64,000 nucleotides of DNA. Origin: Vogesella margarita (GTDB lineage Bacteria > Pseudomonadota > Gammaproteobacteria > Burkholderiales > Chromobacteriaceae). Below are positions 1 to 9,567 of the stretch, one piece after another; the first letter of the stretch is position 1, and each line of letters starts with the position of its first letter. The translations under genes were made by a program, and so were the position numbers. The stretch lies in the NCBI RefSeq assembly GCF_028548475.1, contig NZ_JAQQLE010000009.1, forward strand, positions 1-64,000, written 5' to 3'. A model generated the notes under the pieces. That model made no database searches and was not told where the DNA came from. It worked only from the letters and a program-made list of their open reading frames with translations.

Positions 1-140
1 AGTGCAAGTATTTGGCTTGGCCAGACACTTACACCTATCGGTTATTCGTTTTGTTAAAGAGCAGTGCTGCGTCGCGTTTCGTTTGCGGCGTCAGCTGAGG
101 AGGCGAACTATAGCGAAGCACGCCCCCTCCGTCAACACCC
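1..140 (-). promoter_or_regulatory. rRNA-operon-type promoter and boxA leader (minus strand)
   Basis: Read on the minus strand there is a -35 TTGACG (130-135), a 17-bp spacer and a -10 TATAGT (107-112), followed by a GC-rich discriminator typical of stringently controlled stable-RNA promoters. About 45 bases further on is TGCTCTTTAACA (52-63), the boxA antitermination element of rRNA leaders and 16S-23S spacers. The 16S gene would then lie to the left of position 1, which is inference because no mature rRNA is visible. The -10 and discriminator closely match those of the tRNA promoter at 31606-31634. Confidence 0.65.
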
Positions 141-210
141 CGCCACGCACTTTATCGCACCAAATCGGCAAGTCCTTGATTTCACAACCACCCCACCGCC
201 AAGAAAAATG

Positions 211-247
211 AAAAAGGTTGGCCGCAATGCTTGCGGCCAACCTTGAG
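211..247 (-). terminator. Inverted pair of the 12-mer repeat downstream of fbp
   Basis: AAGGTTGGCCGCAA (214-227) and TTGCGGCCAACCTT (231-244) form a perfect 14-bp stem with a 3-nt loop just past the fbp stop codon. On the minus strand it is followed by TTTTTC, so it can act as an intrinsic terminator for fbp. It is also one of the inverted pairs of the window-wide repeat. Confidence 0.7.
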
Positions 248-269
248 CACTTCAAATACGGCGCGAGAA

Positions 270-1268
270 TTACGCGTGATAAGCGGTGACGCGCTCCACT
301 TCTTCCTTGGAGCCGAGGAATACCGCCACCCGCTCGTGCAGACCGTTAGGCTGGATATCGAGAATACGCTGATGGCCGTTGGTCGCCACGCCGCCGGCCT
401 GCTCGATGATGAAGGCCATCGGGTTGCCTTCGTACATCAAGCGCAGCTTGCCCGGCTTGCTTGGTTCGCGCGCATCCTTCGGATACATGAACACACCGCC
501 ACGCACCAGGATGCGATGCACCTCGGCCACCATGGAGGCCACCCAGCGCATATTGTAGTCCTTGCCCAACGGGCCTTCGCTACCAGCCAGCAATTCGCCG
601 ATGTAGCGTTGCACCGGAGCTTCCCAGTGACGCTGATTGGACATGTTGATGGCGAATTCCTTGGTGGTTTCCGGCACCTGCATGCGCGTATTGGTCAACA
701 CCCAGGAACCCAGCTCACGATCCAGCGTGAAACCGTATACGCCCTGACCGAAGGTCAGCACCAGCATGTTCTGCGGACCATACAGTGCATAGCCGGCGGC
801 CACCTGGCGACTGCCCGGTTGCAGGAAGTCCTGCTCGGTTGGCTGCTCGTTACCTTCCGGCGCTTCCAGCACCGAGAAGATGGTGCCGACCGAGATGTTG
901 ACGTCGATATTGGAAGAACCATCCAGCGGGTCGAACAGCAACAGGTAACGGCCACGCGGCATGTGATCCGGGATCGAGTGCGGCAGCTCCATCTCTTCGG
1001 AGGCCATCGCGCCGAGGTTACCACCCCACTCGTTGGCTTCCAGCAGGATGTCGTTGGCGATCACGTCCAGCTTTTTCTGGGCTTCGCCCTGCACGTTGCC
1101 GGTACCGGCCTCACCGAGCACACCAGCCAGCGCGCCCTTGTTGACGGAGTGGGCGATGGCCTTGCAGGCGCGGGCCACGGTTTCGATCAGCAGACGCAGG
1201 TCCGGCGGCAGTGCACCGTGCTGGCGCTGTTCTTCGATCAGGAAGCGGGAAAGGGAGATACGGCTCAT
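270..1268 (-). CDS. fbp: Fructose-1,6-bisphosphatase class I
   Basis: Cytosolic enzyme that hydrolyses fructose-1,6-bisphosphate to fructose-6-phosphate, an irreversible gluconeogenic step. The 332-residue product has the class I metal/phosphate-binding signature DPLDGSSN at about 113-120 and the usual family length. The ATG at 1268 is preferred over an upstream in-frame start at 1322 because the protein begins [10 protein letters not shown] like other proteobacterial FBPases and is preceded by GAGGAC. It neighbours ppsA and ppsR on the same stretch, making a gluconeogenic cluster, but a strong terminator at 1377-1428 separates it from ppsA. Confidence 0.96.
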   Translation of the reverse strand: MSRISLSRFLIEEQRQHGALPPDLRLLIETVARACKAIAHSVNKGALAGVLGEAGTGNVQGEAQKKLDVIANDILLEANEWGGNLGAMASEEMELPHSIPDHMPRGRYLLLFDPLDGSSNIDVNISVGTIFSVLEAPEGNEQPTEQDFLQPGSRQVAAGYALYGPQNMLVLTFGQGVYGFTLDRELGSWVLTNTRMQVPETTKEFAINMSNQRHWEAPVQRYIGELLAGSEGPLGKDYNMRWVASMVAEVHRILVRGGVFMYPKDAREPSKPGKLRLMYEGNPMAFIIEQAGGVATNGHQRILDIQPNGLHERVAVFLGSKEEVERVTAYHA

Positions 1269-1376
1269 CGTTGTCCTCGTATCGCAAGGTAGGTGGAAGG
1301 GGCTATGGGCAAAGTTTACCATCGCCCTTCTGCCATCGGGGGTGTTACCTGCGAACTACATGAATTGACAAAGAAA

Positions 1377-1428
1377 AACGCCCGACTTGGGCGGCGAGTG
1401 CACTCGATGCGCTCGCCAGTCGGGCGTT
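1377..1428 (-). terminator. ppsA intrinsic terminator
   Basis: AACGCCCGACT (1377-1387) pairs with AGTCGGGCGTT (1418-1428), with extra internal pairing of GGCGAG and CTCGCC. On the minus strand it is followed by TTTTTCTTTG, so it terminates ppsA. Confidence 0.8.
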
Positions 1429-1449
1429 GACAGGATCAGGCGGTCAGGC

Positions 1450-3837
1450 TCAGGCGTTGAGTTCCTTGGCCAGGTACAGCCAGGTTTCCACCACGGTGTC
1501 CGGGTTCAGCGAGATGGTCTCGATGCCCTCTTCCACCAGCCACTTGGCGAAGTCCGGGTGATCGGACGGGCCCTGACCGCAGATACCGACGTACTTGTCG
1601 AGCTTGCGGCAAGCCTGGATCGCCATGTGCAGCATGGCTTTCACCGCTTCGTTGCGCTCGTCGAAGGTGGTGGCAATCGGGCCGCCGGAGTCGCGATCCA
1701 CGCCCAGGGTGAGCTGGGTCATGTCGTTGGAGCCGATGGAGAAGCCGTCGAAGAATTGCAGGAACTTCTCGGCCAGTACCGCGTTGGTCGGCAGTTCGCA
1801 CATCATGATCAGGCGCAGGCCGTTTTCGCCACGCTTCAGGCCGTTGGCGGCCAGGATCTCGATCACTTTCTCGGCTTCGGCCAGGGTACGCACGAACGGG
1901 ATCATCACTTCCACGTTGGTGAGGCCCATCACGTCACGCACTTTCTTGATGGCGCGACATTCCAGCTCGAAGCAGTCGCGGAAGCTGTCGGCCACGTAGC
2001 GCGCCGCGCCACGGAAGCCCAGCATCGGGTTTTCTTCGTGCGGCTCGTACAGCTGGCCACCGATCAGGTTCGCGTATTCGTTCGACTTGAAGTCGGACAT
2101 GCGCACGATGACCTTTTTCGGGTAGAACGCTGCGGCCAACGTCGACACGCCTTCGGCGATCTTGTCGACGTAGAAGTCGACCGGGCTCGCGTAACCGGCG
2201 ATGCGATCGGTAATGGTCGCCTTCAGGTCGGCCGGCAGGGTATCGAACTCCAGCAGCGCCTTCGGGTGGATACCGATCTGGCGGTTGATCACGAACTCCA
2301 TGCGCGCCAGACCTACACCTTCGTTCGGCAGCTGCGCGAAGTCAAAAGCCAGTTCCGGGTTGCCGACGTTCATCATGATCTTGACCGGGGACTTCGGCAT
2401 CTTATCGAGCTCCAGCTCGATGATTTCCACATCCAGCAGGCCGTCGTAGATATTGCCGGTGTCGCCTTCGGCGCAGGATACGGTTACCTGCATGCCGTCG
2501 CGCAGCAGGTCGGTGGCGTCGCCACAACCGACTACGGCAGGAATACCCAGTTCACGCGCGATGATCGCGGCGTGGCAGGTACGGCCACCACGGTTGGTCA
2601 CGATGGCAGCGGCGCGCTTCATCACCGGTTCCCAGTCCGGATCGGTCATGTCGGTCACCAGCACGTCACCGGCCTTGACCTGATCCATCTCGGACGCATC
2701 CTTGATCATGCGTACGGTGCCCTGGCCGATCTTCTGGCCAATGGCGCGGCCTTCGGCCAGCACAGTGGACTTGTTCTTCAGGCGATAGCGACGCAGGGTG
2801 TCCTTGCGGTCTTCCTGCGACTTCACGGTTTCCGGACGGGCCTGCAGGATGTACAGCTTGCCGTCGGTACCGTCACGGCCCCACTCGATATCCATCGGGC
2901 GGCCGTAGTGTTTTTCGATGATCAGCGCGTACTGGGCCAGCTCTTCCACTTCCGCGTCGGAGATCGAGAACTGCTTTTGCAGTTCCGGCGCCACGTCGAC
3001 GGTTTTTACCGAACGGCCGGCTTGCGACGCGTCGGTGAATTCCATCTTGATCAGCTTGGAGCCCATGTTCTTGCGCAGCACGGCCGGACGGCCTGCTCGC
3101 AGGGTCGGCTTGTGAACGTAGAACTCGTCCGGGTTCACCGCGCCTTGCACCACTGTCTCGCCCAGACCATAGGAAGAGGTGATGAACACCACATCTTCGA
3201 AGCCGGATTCGGTATCGATGGTGAACATCACGCCTGCTGCGCCGCTATCGGAACGCACCATGCGCTGCACACCCGCCGACAGTGCCACCACATCGTGGGC
3301 AAAGCCTTTGTGTACGCGATAGGAGATGGCGCGGTCGTTATAGAGGGAAGCGAAAACGTGTTTCATGGCGTCCTTGACGTTGTCAAGGCCACGAATGTTC
3401 AGGAAGGTTTCTTGCTGGCCTGCGAACGAGGCATCGGGGAGGTCTTCTGCGGTGGCAGAGGAACGGACTGCGACGGAAATATCGGCACCACCGGCATCGG
3501 CGACCATTTTGTCCCAGGCTGTCTTGATGTCTTCATCAAGCTTGGCCGGGAATGGGGTGTCGATGATCCATTGCCGGATTTCCTTGCCGACGCGGGCCAG
3601 TTCGGTGACATCATCGATATCGAGTTTGCCAAGGGCTTGGTTGATTCGGTCGGCGAGGCCATTGTGCTGCAAAAAGTCACGATAGGCGTCTGCAGTGGTT
3701 GCAAAGCCTCCCGGTACTCGCACGCCGGAGTTTGCCAGCTGACTGATCATTTCGCCGAGAGAGGCATTCTTGCCGCCTACTTCTTCAACGTCGGTCATGC
3801 GCAGCTTCTCGAACCAGATGACGTAGTTCTCTGCCAT
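1450..3837 (-). CDS. ppsA: Phosphoenolpyruvate synthase
   Basis: Converts pyruvate, ATP and water to PEP, AMP and phosphate, the entry to gluconeogenesis from C3 compounds. The 795-residue protein matches E. coli PpsA length. It has the N-terminal pyruvate-phosphate dikinase ATP-binding domain (start [22 protein letters not shown]), the swivelling phosphohistidine domain with GGRTCHAAI around residue 420, and the C-terminal PEP-binding TIM barrel. ATG 3837 is chosen over the GTG codon at 3840 because AGGAAG is better spaced for it. It is divergent from its regulator gene ppsR across about 300 bp. Confidence 0.97.
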   Translation of the reverse strand: MAENYVIWFEKLRMTDVEEVGGKNASLGEMISQLANSGVRVPGGFATTADAYRDFLQHNGLADRINQALGKLDIDDVTELARVGKEIRQWIIDTPFPAKLDEDIKTAWDKMVADAGGADISVAVRSSATAEDLPDASFAGQQETFLNIRGLDNVKDAMKHVFASLYNDRAISYRVHKGFAHDVVALSAGVQRMVRSDSGAAGVMFTIDTESGFEDVVFITSSYGLGETVVQGAVNPDEFYVHKPTLRAGRPAVLRKNMGSKLIKMEFTDASQAGRSVKTVDVAPELQKQFSISDAEVEELAQYALIIEKHYGRPMDIEWGRDGTDGKLYILQARPETVKSQEDRKDTLRRYRLKNKSTVLAEGRAIGQKIGQGTVRMIKDASEMDQVKAGDVLVTDMTDPDWEPVMKRAAAIVTNRGGRTCHAAIIARELGIPAVVGCGDATDLLRDGMQVTVSCAEGDTGNIYDGLLDVEIIELELDKMPKSPVKIMMNVGNPELAFDFAQLPNEGVGLARMEFVINRQIGIHPKALLEFDTLPADLKATITDRIAGYASPVDFYVDKIAEGVSTLAAAFYPKKVIVRMSDFKSNEYANLIGGQLYEPHEENPMLGFRGAARYVADSFRDCFELECRAIKKVRDVMGLTNVEVMIPFVRTLAEAEKVIEILAANGLKRGENGLRLIMMCELPTNAVLAEKFLQFFDGFSIGSNDMTQLTLGVDRDSGGPIATTFDERNEAVKAMLHMAIQACRKLDKYVGICGQGPSDHPDFAKWLVEEGIETISLNPDTVVETWLYLAKELNA

Positions 3838-4134
3838 CACTTCACTTCCTGTATGTGGATTGGACGATAGGGATAGCGCATTCTAGCCGAACAAGTCGCT
3901 GTTTGCGTAGCTACTTCTGCACTGCACAACGCAGGGTTTGCCCTGACTCAAGGCGCAATGCCGCTTTCTGGTGTTCTGCCCTGCACCACAATGTCGCGCT
4001 TTTGCCGACTGCCGCTGTAGTCGGATAACTACAGCGCACCATCGGCAGCCGCCATGCTTGCGGCTTGCATCCGCCGCCGCCTGCCCGCAGACTTGTTGCC
4101 GTAGACCGCCACTGGACATTTGCAGGAAATCACC
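3838..4134. promoter_or_regulatory. Divergent ppsA/ppsR intergenic region
   Basis: About 300 bp between two divergently transcribed genes, so it should hold both promoters. It is GC-rich with several imperfect inverted repeats. I could not assign -35/-10 elements or an operator with confidence, and no ORF here looks genuine. Confidence 0.4.
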
Positions 4135-4956
4135 ATGCCGCACCGCCGTTCCGTTTTTTTTGTTTCCGACCGCACCGGGATCACCGCCGAATCACTCGGA
4201 AACACCCTACTGACGCAATTTGATGCCCAAGAATTCAAGCGCGAGACGGTACCGTTCATCGATACCGTAGAGAAAGCGCAGGAGCTGACGCGCCAGATCG
4301 ACGAAGTCGGCGCCACCGACCACCTCAAGCCACTGGTGTTCACCAGCATCATCAAGGCCGATGTTCGCGCCGCACTGCAGATCAGCCACGCGCTGGTGAT
4401 CGATTTTTTCGAGACCTTCATCGGCGAGCTGGAGCGGGAACTGGGTGAAAAAGCGACACTACAGCTCGGTAAAGCGCATGGCATGAGCAACGAGGAGGAA
4501 TACGACCACCGCATCGAGGCGGTGAATTTCTCGCTCAATCATGATGACGGCGTAAAACTGAAGGACCTGGCCGAGGCCGACGTGATCCTGGTCGGCGTGT
4601 CGCGTTCCGGCAAGACCCCGACCTGCCTGTACCTCGCGCTGCAGTACGGCATCAAGGCGGCCAACTATCCGCTGACCCCGGAAGACCTCGACAGCCCGAC
4701 ACTGCCGAAGATGCTGCTGCCGTACCGCAGCAAGATGTTCGGCCTGACCATCGACCCGGCGCGCCTGCATCACATCCGCTCCGAGCGCCGTCCGGATTCG
4801 CGCTACGCCAGCATGGACAACTGCCGCCGCGAGGTGAACGAGGCCGAGTCGATGTTCCGCCACCATTCGGTGCCCTTCATCAGCACCACGCACAAGTCGA
4901 TCGAGGAGATCGCCTCCACCATCATGCACAAGGCGCACCTCACCCGCCGCTTCTAA
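4135..4956 (+). CDS. ppsR: PEP synthase regulatory kinase/pyrophosphorylase (DUF299)
   Basis: Bifunctional enzyme that inactivates PEP synthase by ADP-dependent threonine phosphorylation and reactivates it by Pi-dependent dephosphorylation. The 273-residue product has the family N-terminus [15 protein letters not shown] and the P-loop-like GVSRSGKT at 154-161, at full family length. The start ATG 4135 follows GCAGGAAA with good spacing. Its divergent placement next to ppsA fits the known enzyme-regulator pairing. Confidence 0.95.
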   Translation: MPHRRSVFFVSDRTGITAESLGNTLLTQFDAQEFKRETVPFIDTVEKAQELTRQIDEVGATDHLKPLVFTSIIKADVRAALQISHALVIDFFETFIGELERELGEKATLQLGKAHGMSNEEEYDHRIEAVNFSLNHDDGVKLKDLAEADVILVGVSRSGKTPTCLYLALQYGIKAANYPLTPEDLDSPTLPKMLLPYRSKMFGLTIDPARLHHIRSERRPDSRYASMDNCRREVNEAESMFRHHSVPFISTTHKSIEEIASTIMHKAHLTRRF

Positions 4957-4991
4957 AAACGGCTTGACGCCCGCAGCGATGCCGTGATCTG

Positions 4992-5054
4992 ATGAAAAAC
5001 ATGACTACCAAACCCGCAACCGCAGCTTTCTTTTTTTCCTGGTGGCGCCTCTGA
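4992..5054 (+). CDS. Putative Trp leader peptide of trpS (attenuator)
   Basis: A 20-codon ORF starting at ATG 4992 and ending at TGA 5052-5054. It contains three Phe codons and then Ser-Trp-Trp-Arg, with tandem TGG codons at 5040-5045. It lies just before an intrinsic terminator (5084-5121) and trpS. Tandem Trp codons in a short ORF ahead of a terminator are the hallmark of ribosome-mediated attenuation, as in E. coli trpL. The ribosome-binding site is weak; an alternative start is ATG 5001. Function is inferred from layout. Confidence 0.7.
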   Translation: MKNMTTKPATAAFFFSWWRL

Positions 5055-5121
5055 CGGCGGCACCGCGGTTGCGTACGTAAAGCAAACCCGGGAGCAGCCG
5101 ACAAGGCGCCCGGGTTTTTTG
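5015..5121 (+). promoter_or_regulatory. trpS attenuator: leader stems and terminator
   Basis: CGCAACCGC (5015-5023) can pair with GCGGTTGCG (5065-5073), bracketing the Trp codons. Downstream AAACCCGGG (5084-5092) pairs with CCCGGGTTT (5109-5117) and is followed by a T run, giving a strong intrinsic terminator. An alternative pairing GGCGCCT (5044-5050) with AGGCGCC (5105-5111) would break the terminator stem. Which structures form while a ribosome stalls at the Trp codons needs folding analysis. Confidence 0.65.
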
Positions 5122-5176
5122 TTGTCCCCCTCTCCCCTGCGCCAAGTCGGTCTCCCGCGAAATAACGGAGATCAGC

Positions 5177-6202
<1,026 letters not shown>

Positions 6203-6213
6203 GATCGTTTACC

Positions 6214-6241
6214 TTGCGGCCAACCTTCAACGTTGGCCGCA
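6214..6241. repeat. 12-mer repeat, imperfect inverted pair after trpS
   Basis: TTGCGGCCAACCTT at 6214-6227 is followed by the one-mismatch inverse AACGTTGGCCGCA at 6229-6241, making a possible hairpin between trpS and the next gene. It lacks a following T run. Confidence 0.7.
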
Positions 6242-6261
6242 CCGACATCGGGAGTCACACC

Positions 6262-6579
6262 ATGGAATGGGTTTACCAGTGCCGTAACCTGGACGAAGTC
6301 CGCACACAGATCGATGCCCTCGACCGTGCCATCGTCAGCCTGATCGCCGAGCGCGGCCTGTACGTGCAGCAGGCCGCCGCCTTCAAGCACAGCGACGCCG
6401 AGGTAGAAGACGGCAAGCGCGTCGACCAGGTGATGCGCCGCGTCACCCGACTCGCCGGCGAGCTGGGCGCCGACGCCGCGCTCACCGCCAGGATCTACCG
6501 CACCATGATCGGCCACTTCATCGACAGCGAACGCGAAGAGCGGCTGCGCCTGGTCGACGAACGGGAGGCGCACGCATGA
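6262..6579 (+). CDS. Chorismate mutase-like protein (AroQ fold)
   Basis: A 105-residue all-helical protein beginning with the AroQ-type signature LDEVRTQIDALDRAIVSLIAERG and containing later helix residues typical of the fold, such as RVDQVMRRV and YRTMIGHFID. Small AroQ proteins either convert chorismate to prephenate or, as in PchB, cleave isochorismate to pyruvate and salicylate; the sequence alone does not decide. The start ATG 6262 has GGGAGT upstream. It follows trpS in the same direction, linked to aromatic metabolism only by position. Confidence 0.8.
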   Translation: MEWVYQCRNLDEVRTQIDALDRAIVSLIAERGLYVQQAAAFKHSDAEVEDGKRVDQVMRRVTRLAGELGADAALTARIYRTMIGHFIDSEREERLRLVDEREAHA

Positions 6580-6604
6580 ACGATGACGGCTCCGGCTTTT
6601 CCAC

Positions 6605-6666
6605 GGTGCGATGGCGCCCCATCGCACCCGACAAAAAAGGCGACACCATGTGGTGTCGCCTTTTTT
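6605..6666 (+). terminator. Two stacked hairpins, second a strong terminator
   Basis: GGTGCGATGG (6605-6614) pairs with CCATCGCACC (6619-6628). Then AAAAAAGGCGACACCA (6633-6648) pairs with TGGTGTCGCCTTTTTT (6651-6666). The second is a bidirectional intrinsic terminator between the convergent chorismate mutase-like gene and argO. Confidence 0.85.
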
Positions 6667-6683
6667 CATGCCGGCCGTGCAAC

Positions 6684-7292
6684 TCAGGACAGCGCCAGCG
6701 CGCCGGCCAGCGTCCACATCACCGTGCCCACCACACCGTCCAGCACCCGCCACGACAGCGGCTTGGCAAACAGCGGCGCCAGCAGCCGCGCGCCGTAGCC
6801 CAGCGTCGCAAACCACAGCACCGACGCGGTACACGCCCCCAGCGCAAACCACAGCCGGCCGTCGCCCGCCTCCTGCCCGCCGATGCTGCCCAGCAGCACC
6901 ACGGTATCCAGGTACACGTGCGGGTTCAGCAAGGTCAGCGCAAGCACCGTCAGCAGCGCCGCCTGCAGCGGCATGGCAGTGGCCCCGGCCGCGATCTGCA
7001 GGCTCTCGTCGGCCAGCACCGCCCGCCACGCGCGCAGGCCGTACCAGAACAGGAACGCCGCCCCGCCCCAGCGCGCCGCCTCCAGCAGCAGCGGACTCTG
7101 CTGGATCAGGCTGCCCATGCCGGCCACGCCGGCGGCGATCAGCACCGCGTCGCACAGCATGCACACCAACACCGTCACCCCGACGTGCTGGCGCAACAGG
7201 CCCATCTTCAGTACGTGGGCGTTCTGTGAACCGATGGCCATGATCAGGCTGGCGCCCAGACCCAGGCCCTTGAAATAGCTTGCTGTCAGCAT
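6684..7292 (-). CDS. argO: LysE/ArgO family amino-acid exporter
   Basis: Inner-membrane exporter of basic amino acids, by family arginine. The 202-residue protein has about six hydrophobic segments and the family motifs GASLIMAIGSQNAHVLKMG near the N-terminus and LLNPHVYLDTVVLLGSIG in the middle. ATG 7292 is preferred over GTG 7304 because GGAG lies six bases before it. It is divergent from a LysR-type gene matching ArgP, the classic activator-target arrangement. Confidence 0.9.
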   Translation of the reverse strand: MLTASYFKGLGLGASLIMAIGSQNAHVLKMGLLRQHVGVTVLVCMLCDAVLIAAGVAGMGSLIQQSPLLLEAARWGGAAFLFWYGLRAWRAVLADESLQIAAGATAMPLQAALLTVLALTLLNPHVYLDTVVLLGSIGGQEAGDGRLWFALGACTASVLWFATLGYGARLLAPLFAKPLSWRVLDGVVGTVMWTLAGALALS

Positions 7293-7407
7293 GGTGTGCT
7301 CCACGAGGTAAGGTTGGCCGCAGTATCGCCGCAGCCGCCACGCAACAACAGCAAGATTAAATTATCTTGGCTATCATTAATTTCGTTTCACTTACGCTTC
7401 CCCCATC
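7293..7407. promoter_or_regulatory. argO/argP divergent control region
   Basis: A 115-bp divergent intergenic region. It contains an A/T-rich imperfect palindrome AAGAT-N6-ATCTT (7353-7368) of the size and position expected for a LysR-type (ArgP) operator. It also has one copy of the 12-mer repeat at 7310-7321, close to the argO start. Operator assignment is inference. Confidence 0.5.
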
Positions 7408-8310
7408 ATGAAACTCGACCCCAGGCACAGCGAAGCCTTTCTGGCCGCGCTGGACAGCGGCAGCTTCGAGCAGGCCGCGCAGGATCTGCACCTGACCCCG
7501 TCCGCCATCTCGCAGCGCATCCGCGCGCTGGAAGAGGTGCTCGGCAAGCCGCTGCTGATCCGCAGCCGCCCCTGCCGCGCCACCCGCGAAGGCCAGCTGC
7601 TGCGCCAGCACCTGCAGCGCGCCGCGCTGCTGGAAGCCGATCTCGCCGCCACCTTCGCCGGTGACGACAGCGCGATGCTCAGCGTGTCGCTGGCGATCAA
7701 CGCCGACAGCATCGCCAGCTGGTTCCTGCCGGCGCTCACGCCCTTCCTCGTCCGCGAGCGCGTGCTGCTGGACGCGATCGTCGACGACCAGGACCACACC
7801 TACACCCTGCTGCAGGCCGGCATGGCGCTGGGCTGCGTGTCCACCGAGCCGCAGGCGATGCGCGGCTGCAGCGCGAGCCCGCTGGGGGTGATGCGCTACC
7901 AGGCGCTGGCCAGCGCCGACTACCACGCACGCTGGTTTGCCGGCGGCGTCAGCCGCGACGCGCTGCGCCGCGCGCCGGTGATGATCTACAACCGCAAGGA
8001 CAGGCTGCAGGCCGACTGGCTTCTGCAGCACTTCGGCCTGCCGGACGACAGCTACCCCTGCCACTTCCTGCCCGCGTCCGACCCCTACCTGCAGGCGGTG
8101 CGCCTGGGGCTGGGCTGGGGCATGCTGCCCGACGTGCAACTGGCGGCCAGCGGCCTGGCCGACACCCTGCTGCCGCTGCAGCCCGACAAGCCGGTGGACG
8201 TGGCGCTGTACTGGCACCACTGGCAGGTGCAGTCGCCACGACTGGCGCGCCTTAGCGACGTGTTGATAGAAGCCGCGCGCGCCGTGCTGCGGCCAACGTC
8301 GACCGGCTGA
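7408..8310 (+). CDS. argP: LysR-family regulator ArgP
   Basis: Predicted transcriptional activator of the divergent exporter gene, responding to arginine/lysine. The 300-residue protein has the N-terminal LysR winged HTH (HSEAFLAALDSGSFEQAAQDLHLTPSAISQRI segment at roughly 7-40) and a C-terminal effector domain. Full LysR length and divergence from argO support the ArgP name over a generic LysR call. The start ATG 7408 leaves the HTH at the usual offset. Confidence 0.9.
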   Translation: MKLDPRHSEAFLAALDSGSFEQAAQDLHLTPSAISQRIRALEEVLGKPLLIRSRPCRATREGQLLRQHLQRAALLEADLAATFAGDDSAMLSVSLAINADSIASWFLPALTPFLVRERVLLDAIVDDQDHTYTLLQAGMALGCVSTEPQAMRGCSASPLGVMRYQALASADYHARWFAGGVSRDALRRAPVMIYNRKDRLQADWLLQHFGLPDDSYPCHFLPASDPYLQAVRLGLGWGMLPDVQLAASGLADTLLPLQPDKPVDVALYWHHWQVQSPRLARLSDVLIEAARAVLRPTSTG

Positions 8311-8346
8311 GCCGTCCCGTACAAGCGGCTTACTCCCGCCAGAAAC

Positions 8347-8384
8347 AAGGTTGGCCGCACGCCGTGGCAGGCGGTGCGGCCAAC
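8347..8384. repeat. 12-mer repeat with degenerate inverse, after argP
   Basis: AAGGTTGGCCGCA at 8347-8359 is followed by a degenerate inverse TGCGGCCAACTGTT (8375-8388), giving a possible weak hairpin between the convergent argP and the gene at 8426. A further degenerate copy GCGGCCAACGT overlaps the argP 3' end at 8289-8299. Confidence 0.6.
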
Positions 8385-8425
8385 TGTTGACGGGTTACAC
8401 GGCGCTAGAGCGCGCCGTGCCTGAC

Positions 8426-8776
8426 TTACTGCGCGACCGGGCCGGCCGGTAGCGGCAGCAGCTTGCCCATCGCGCTGGCGCCCTGCGCCGCGTGCTCCGG
8501 CAGCAGCTGCATGCCGAGCCAGACGCCGCCGACGATCAGCAGCACCACCAGCCCGCCCTTCCAGATGAAGCCGAACGACCAGTCGGCCTCGTCACGGTGC
8601 CGCAGCGCGAACAGGAAGGACAGCGGCGGAATGAAGAAGGTCAGCGAGCCCCACACGATGCGGCCGTGGTTGAAGGCCGCCATCGACGCGCCCAGGCAGC
8701 CGAGGTAGAACACCACCACGGCAACGGAAAACACCAGACCGATCAACGCGACCAGCCCCAGAATCAGCACACTCAT
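8426..8776 (-). CDS. Small hypothetical membrane protein
   Basis: A 116-residue protein with an N-terminal hydrophobic segment (about 3-28), a second around 40-58 and a third around 72-92, so probably a three-helix inner-membrane protein. I recognise no functional family. It starts 13 bases after the stop of the metallo-hydrolase gene on the same strand and is probably the last gene of a tatD-hydrolase-8426 unit. Confidence 0.7.
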   Translation of the reverse strand: MSVLILGLVALIGLVFSVAVVVFYLGCLGASMAAFNHGRIVWGSLTFFIPPLSFLFALRHRDEADWSFGFIWKGGLVVLLIVGGVWLGMQLLPEHAAQGASAMGKLLPLPAGPVAQ

Positions 8777-8789
8777 TGTTTGTCAGCTC

Positions 8790-9557
8790 TTAAAAAGTCA
8801 GTTGCAGGCCATCGTACGCCACCGCCACGCCCGGCGGACACTGCGCCGACAACGCCTGGTATTCCAGCTGGTGCGTCATGTGGATCAGGAAGGTCTGCCT
8901 TGCGGCCAACCTTTGCGCCCACTCCAGCGACGCCGCCAGATGCAGGTGCGAAGGGTAAGGCTCCGGCCGCAGGCAGTCGAGGAAAAGCGTGTCCAGCCCG
9001 GCCAGCAGCGGCAGGCTGGATTCGGGAATGTCGGACACATCGGTCAGCCACGCCACATCGCCGATGCGCCAGCCAAGGCAAGGCCAGGCGCCGTGCTGCA
9101 GCGGGATCGGTGTCACCGTCACGCCGTTGATGTTCAGCGGCGCCGACACCAGCTCGGTGTGCAGCACCGGTTTGTCCCACACCGGCGACGGCGGCGCCAG
9201 CGCGTAGTCGAAGCGGCGGCGGATGTTGTCGAGCGTGAAGGCGTTGCCGTACAGGGTAACCGGTCCCTTCTTCACGTAGCAGAAGGCGCGCAGATCGTCG
9301 ATGCCGTTGAGGTGGTCGGCGTGCGGGTGGGTGTAGAGCACGGCGTCGACGCGGCGGATGCCTTCGCGCAGCGCCTGCTGGCGCAGATCCGGCGAGGTGT
9401 CGATCAGCACGCCGGCGTCGCCGATGCGCACATAGGCGGAACAACGGGTGCGCCGGTTGCGCGCATCGTCAGAGCGGCAGGTCGCGCACTCACAACCGAT
9501 GGCCGGCGTGCCGCTGCTGGAGCCGCAACCGAGTACCGTCCACTGCAGCTTGCTCAT
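8790..9557 (-). CDS. Metallo-beta-lactamase-fold hydrolase (PhnP-like)
   Basis: A 255-residue MBL-fold phosphodiesterase-type protein. It has the metal motif THPHADHLNG (H-x-H-x-D-H), an upstream DTSPDLR, a Cys cluster near the N-terminus (GCECATCRSDD) as in PhnP, and a late LTDVSDIPESS. By family it hydrolyses cyclic or linear phosphodiesters; the substrate is not evident. ATG 9557 is preferred to ATG 9563 because AAGGGG is spaced correctly only for it. A 12-mer repeat copy lies inside the coding region at 8902-8913. Follows tatD by 10 bases. Confidence 0.88.
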   Translation of the reverse strand: MSKLQWTVLGCGSSSGTPAIGCECATCRSDDARNRRTRCSAYVRIGDAGVLIDTSPDLRQQALREGIRRVDAVLYTHPHADHLNGIDDLRAFCYVKKGPVTLYGNAFTLDNIRRRFDYALAPPSPVWDKPVLHTELVSAPLNINGVTVTPIPLQHGAWPCLGWRIGDVAWLTDVSDIPESSLPLLAGLDTLFLDCLRPEPYPSHLHLAASLEWAQRLAARQTFLIHMTHQLEYQALSAQCPPGVAVAYDGLQLTF

Positions 9558-9567
9558 CGCCATCCCC

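Noticed and set aside
1387-3870. Plus-strand 827-residue open frame
   Set aside because: It is antisense to ppsA, which has unmistakable conserved motifs; long antisense frames are expected in GC-rich DNA. The same reasoning removes 25280-27331 (minus), 29088-30506 (minus) and other shadows.
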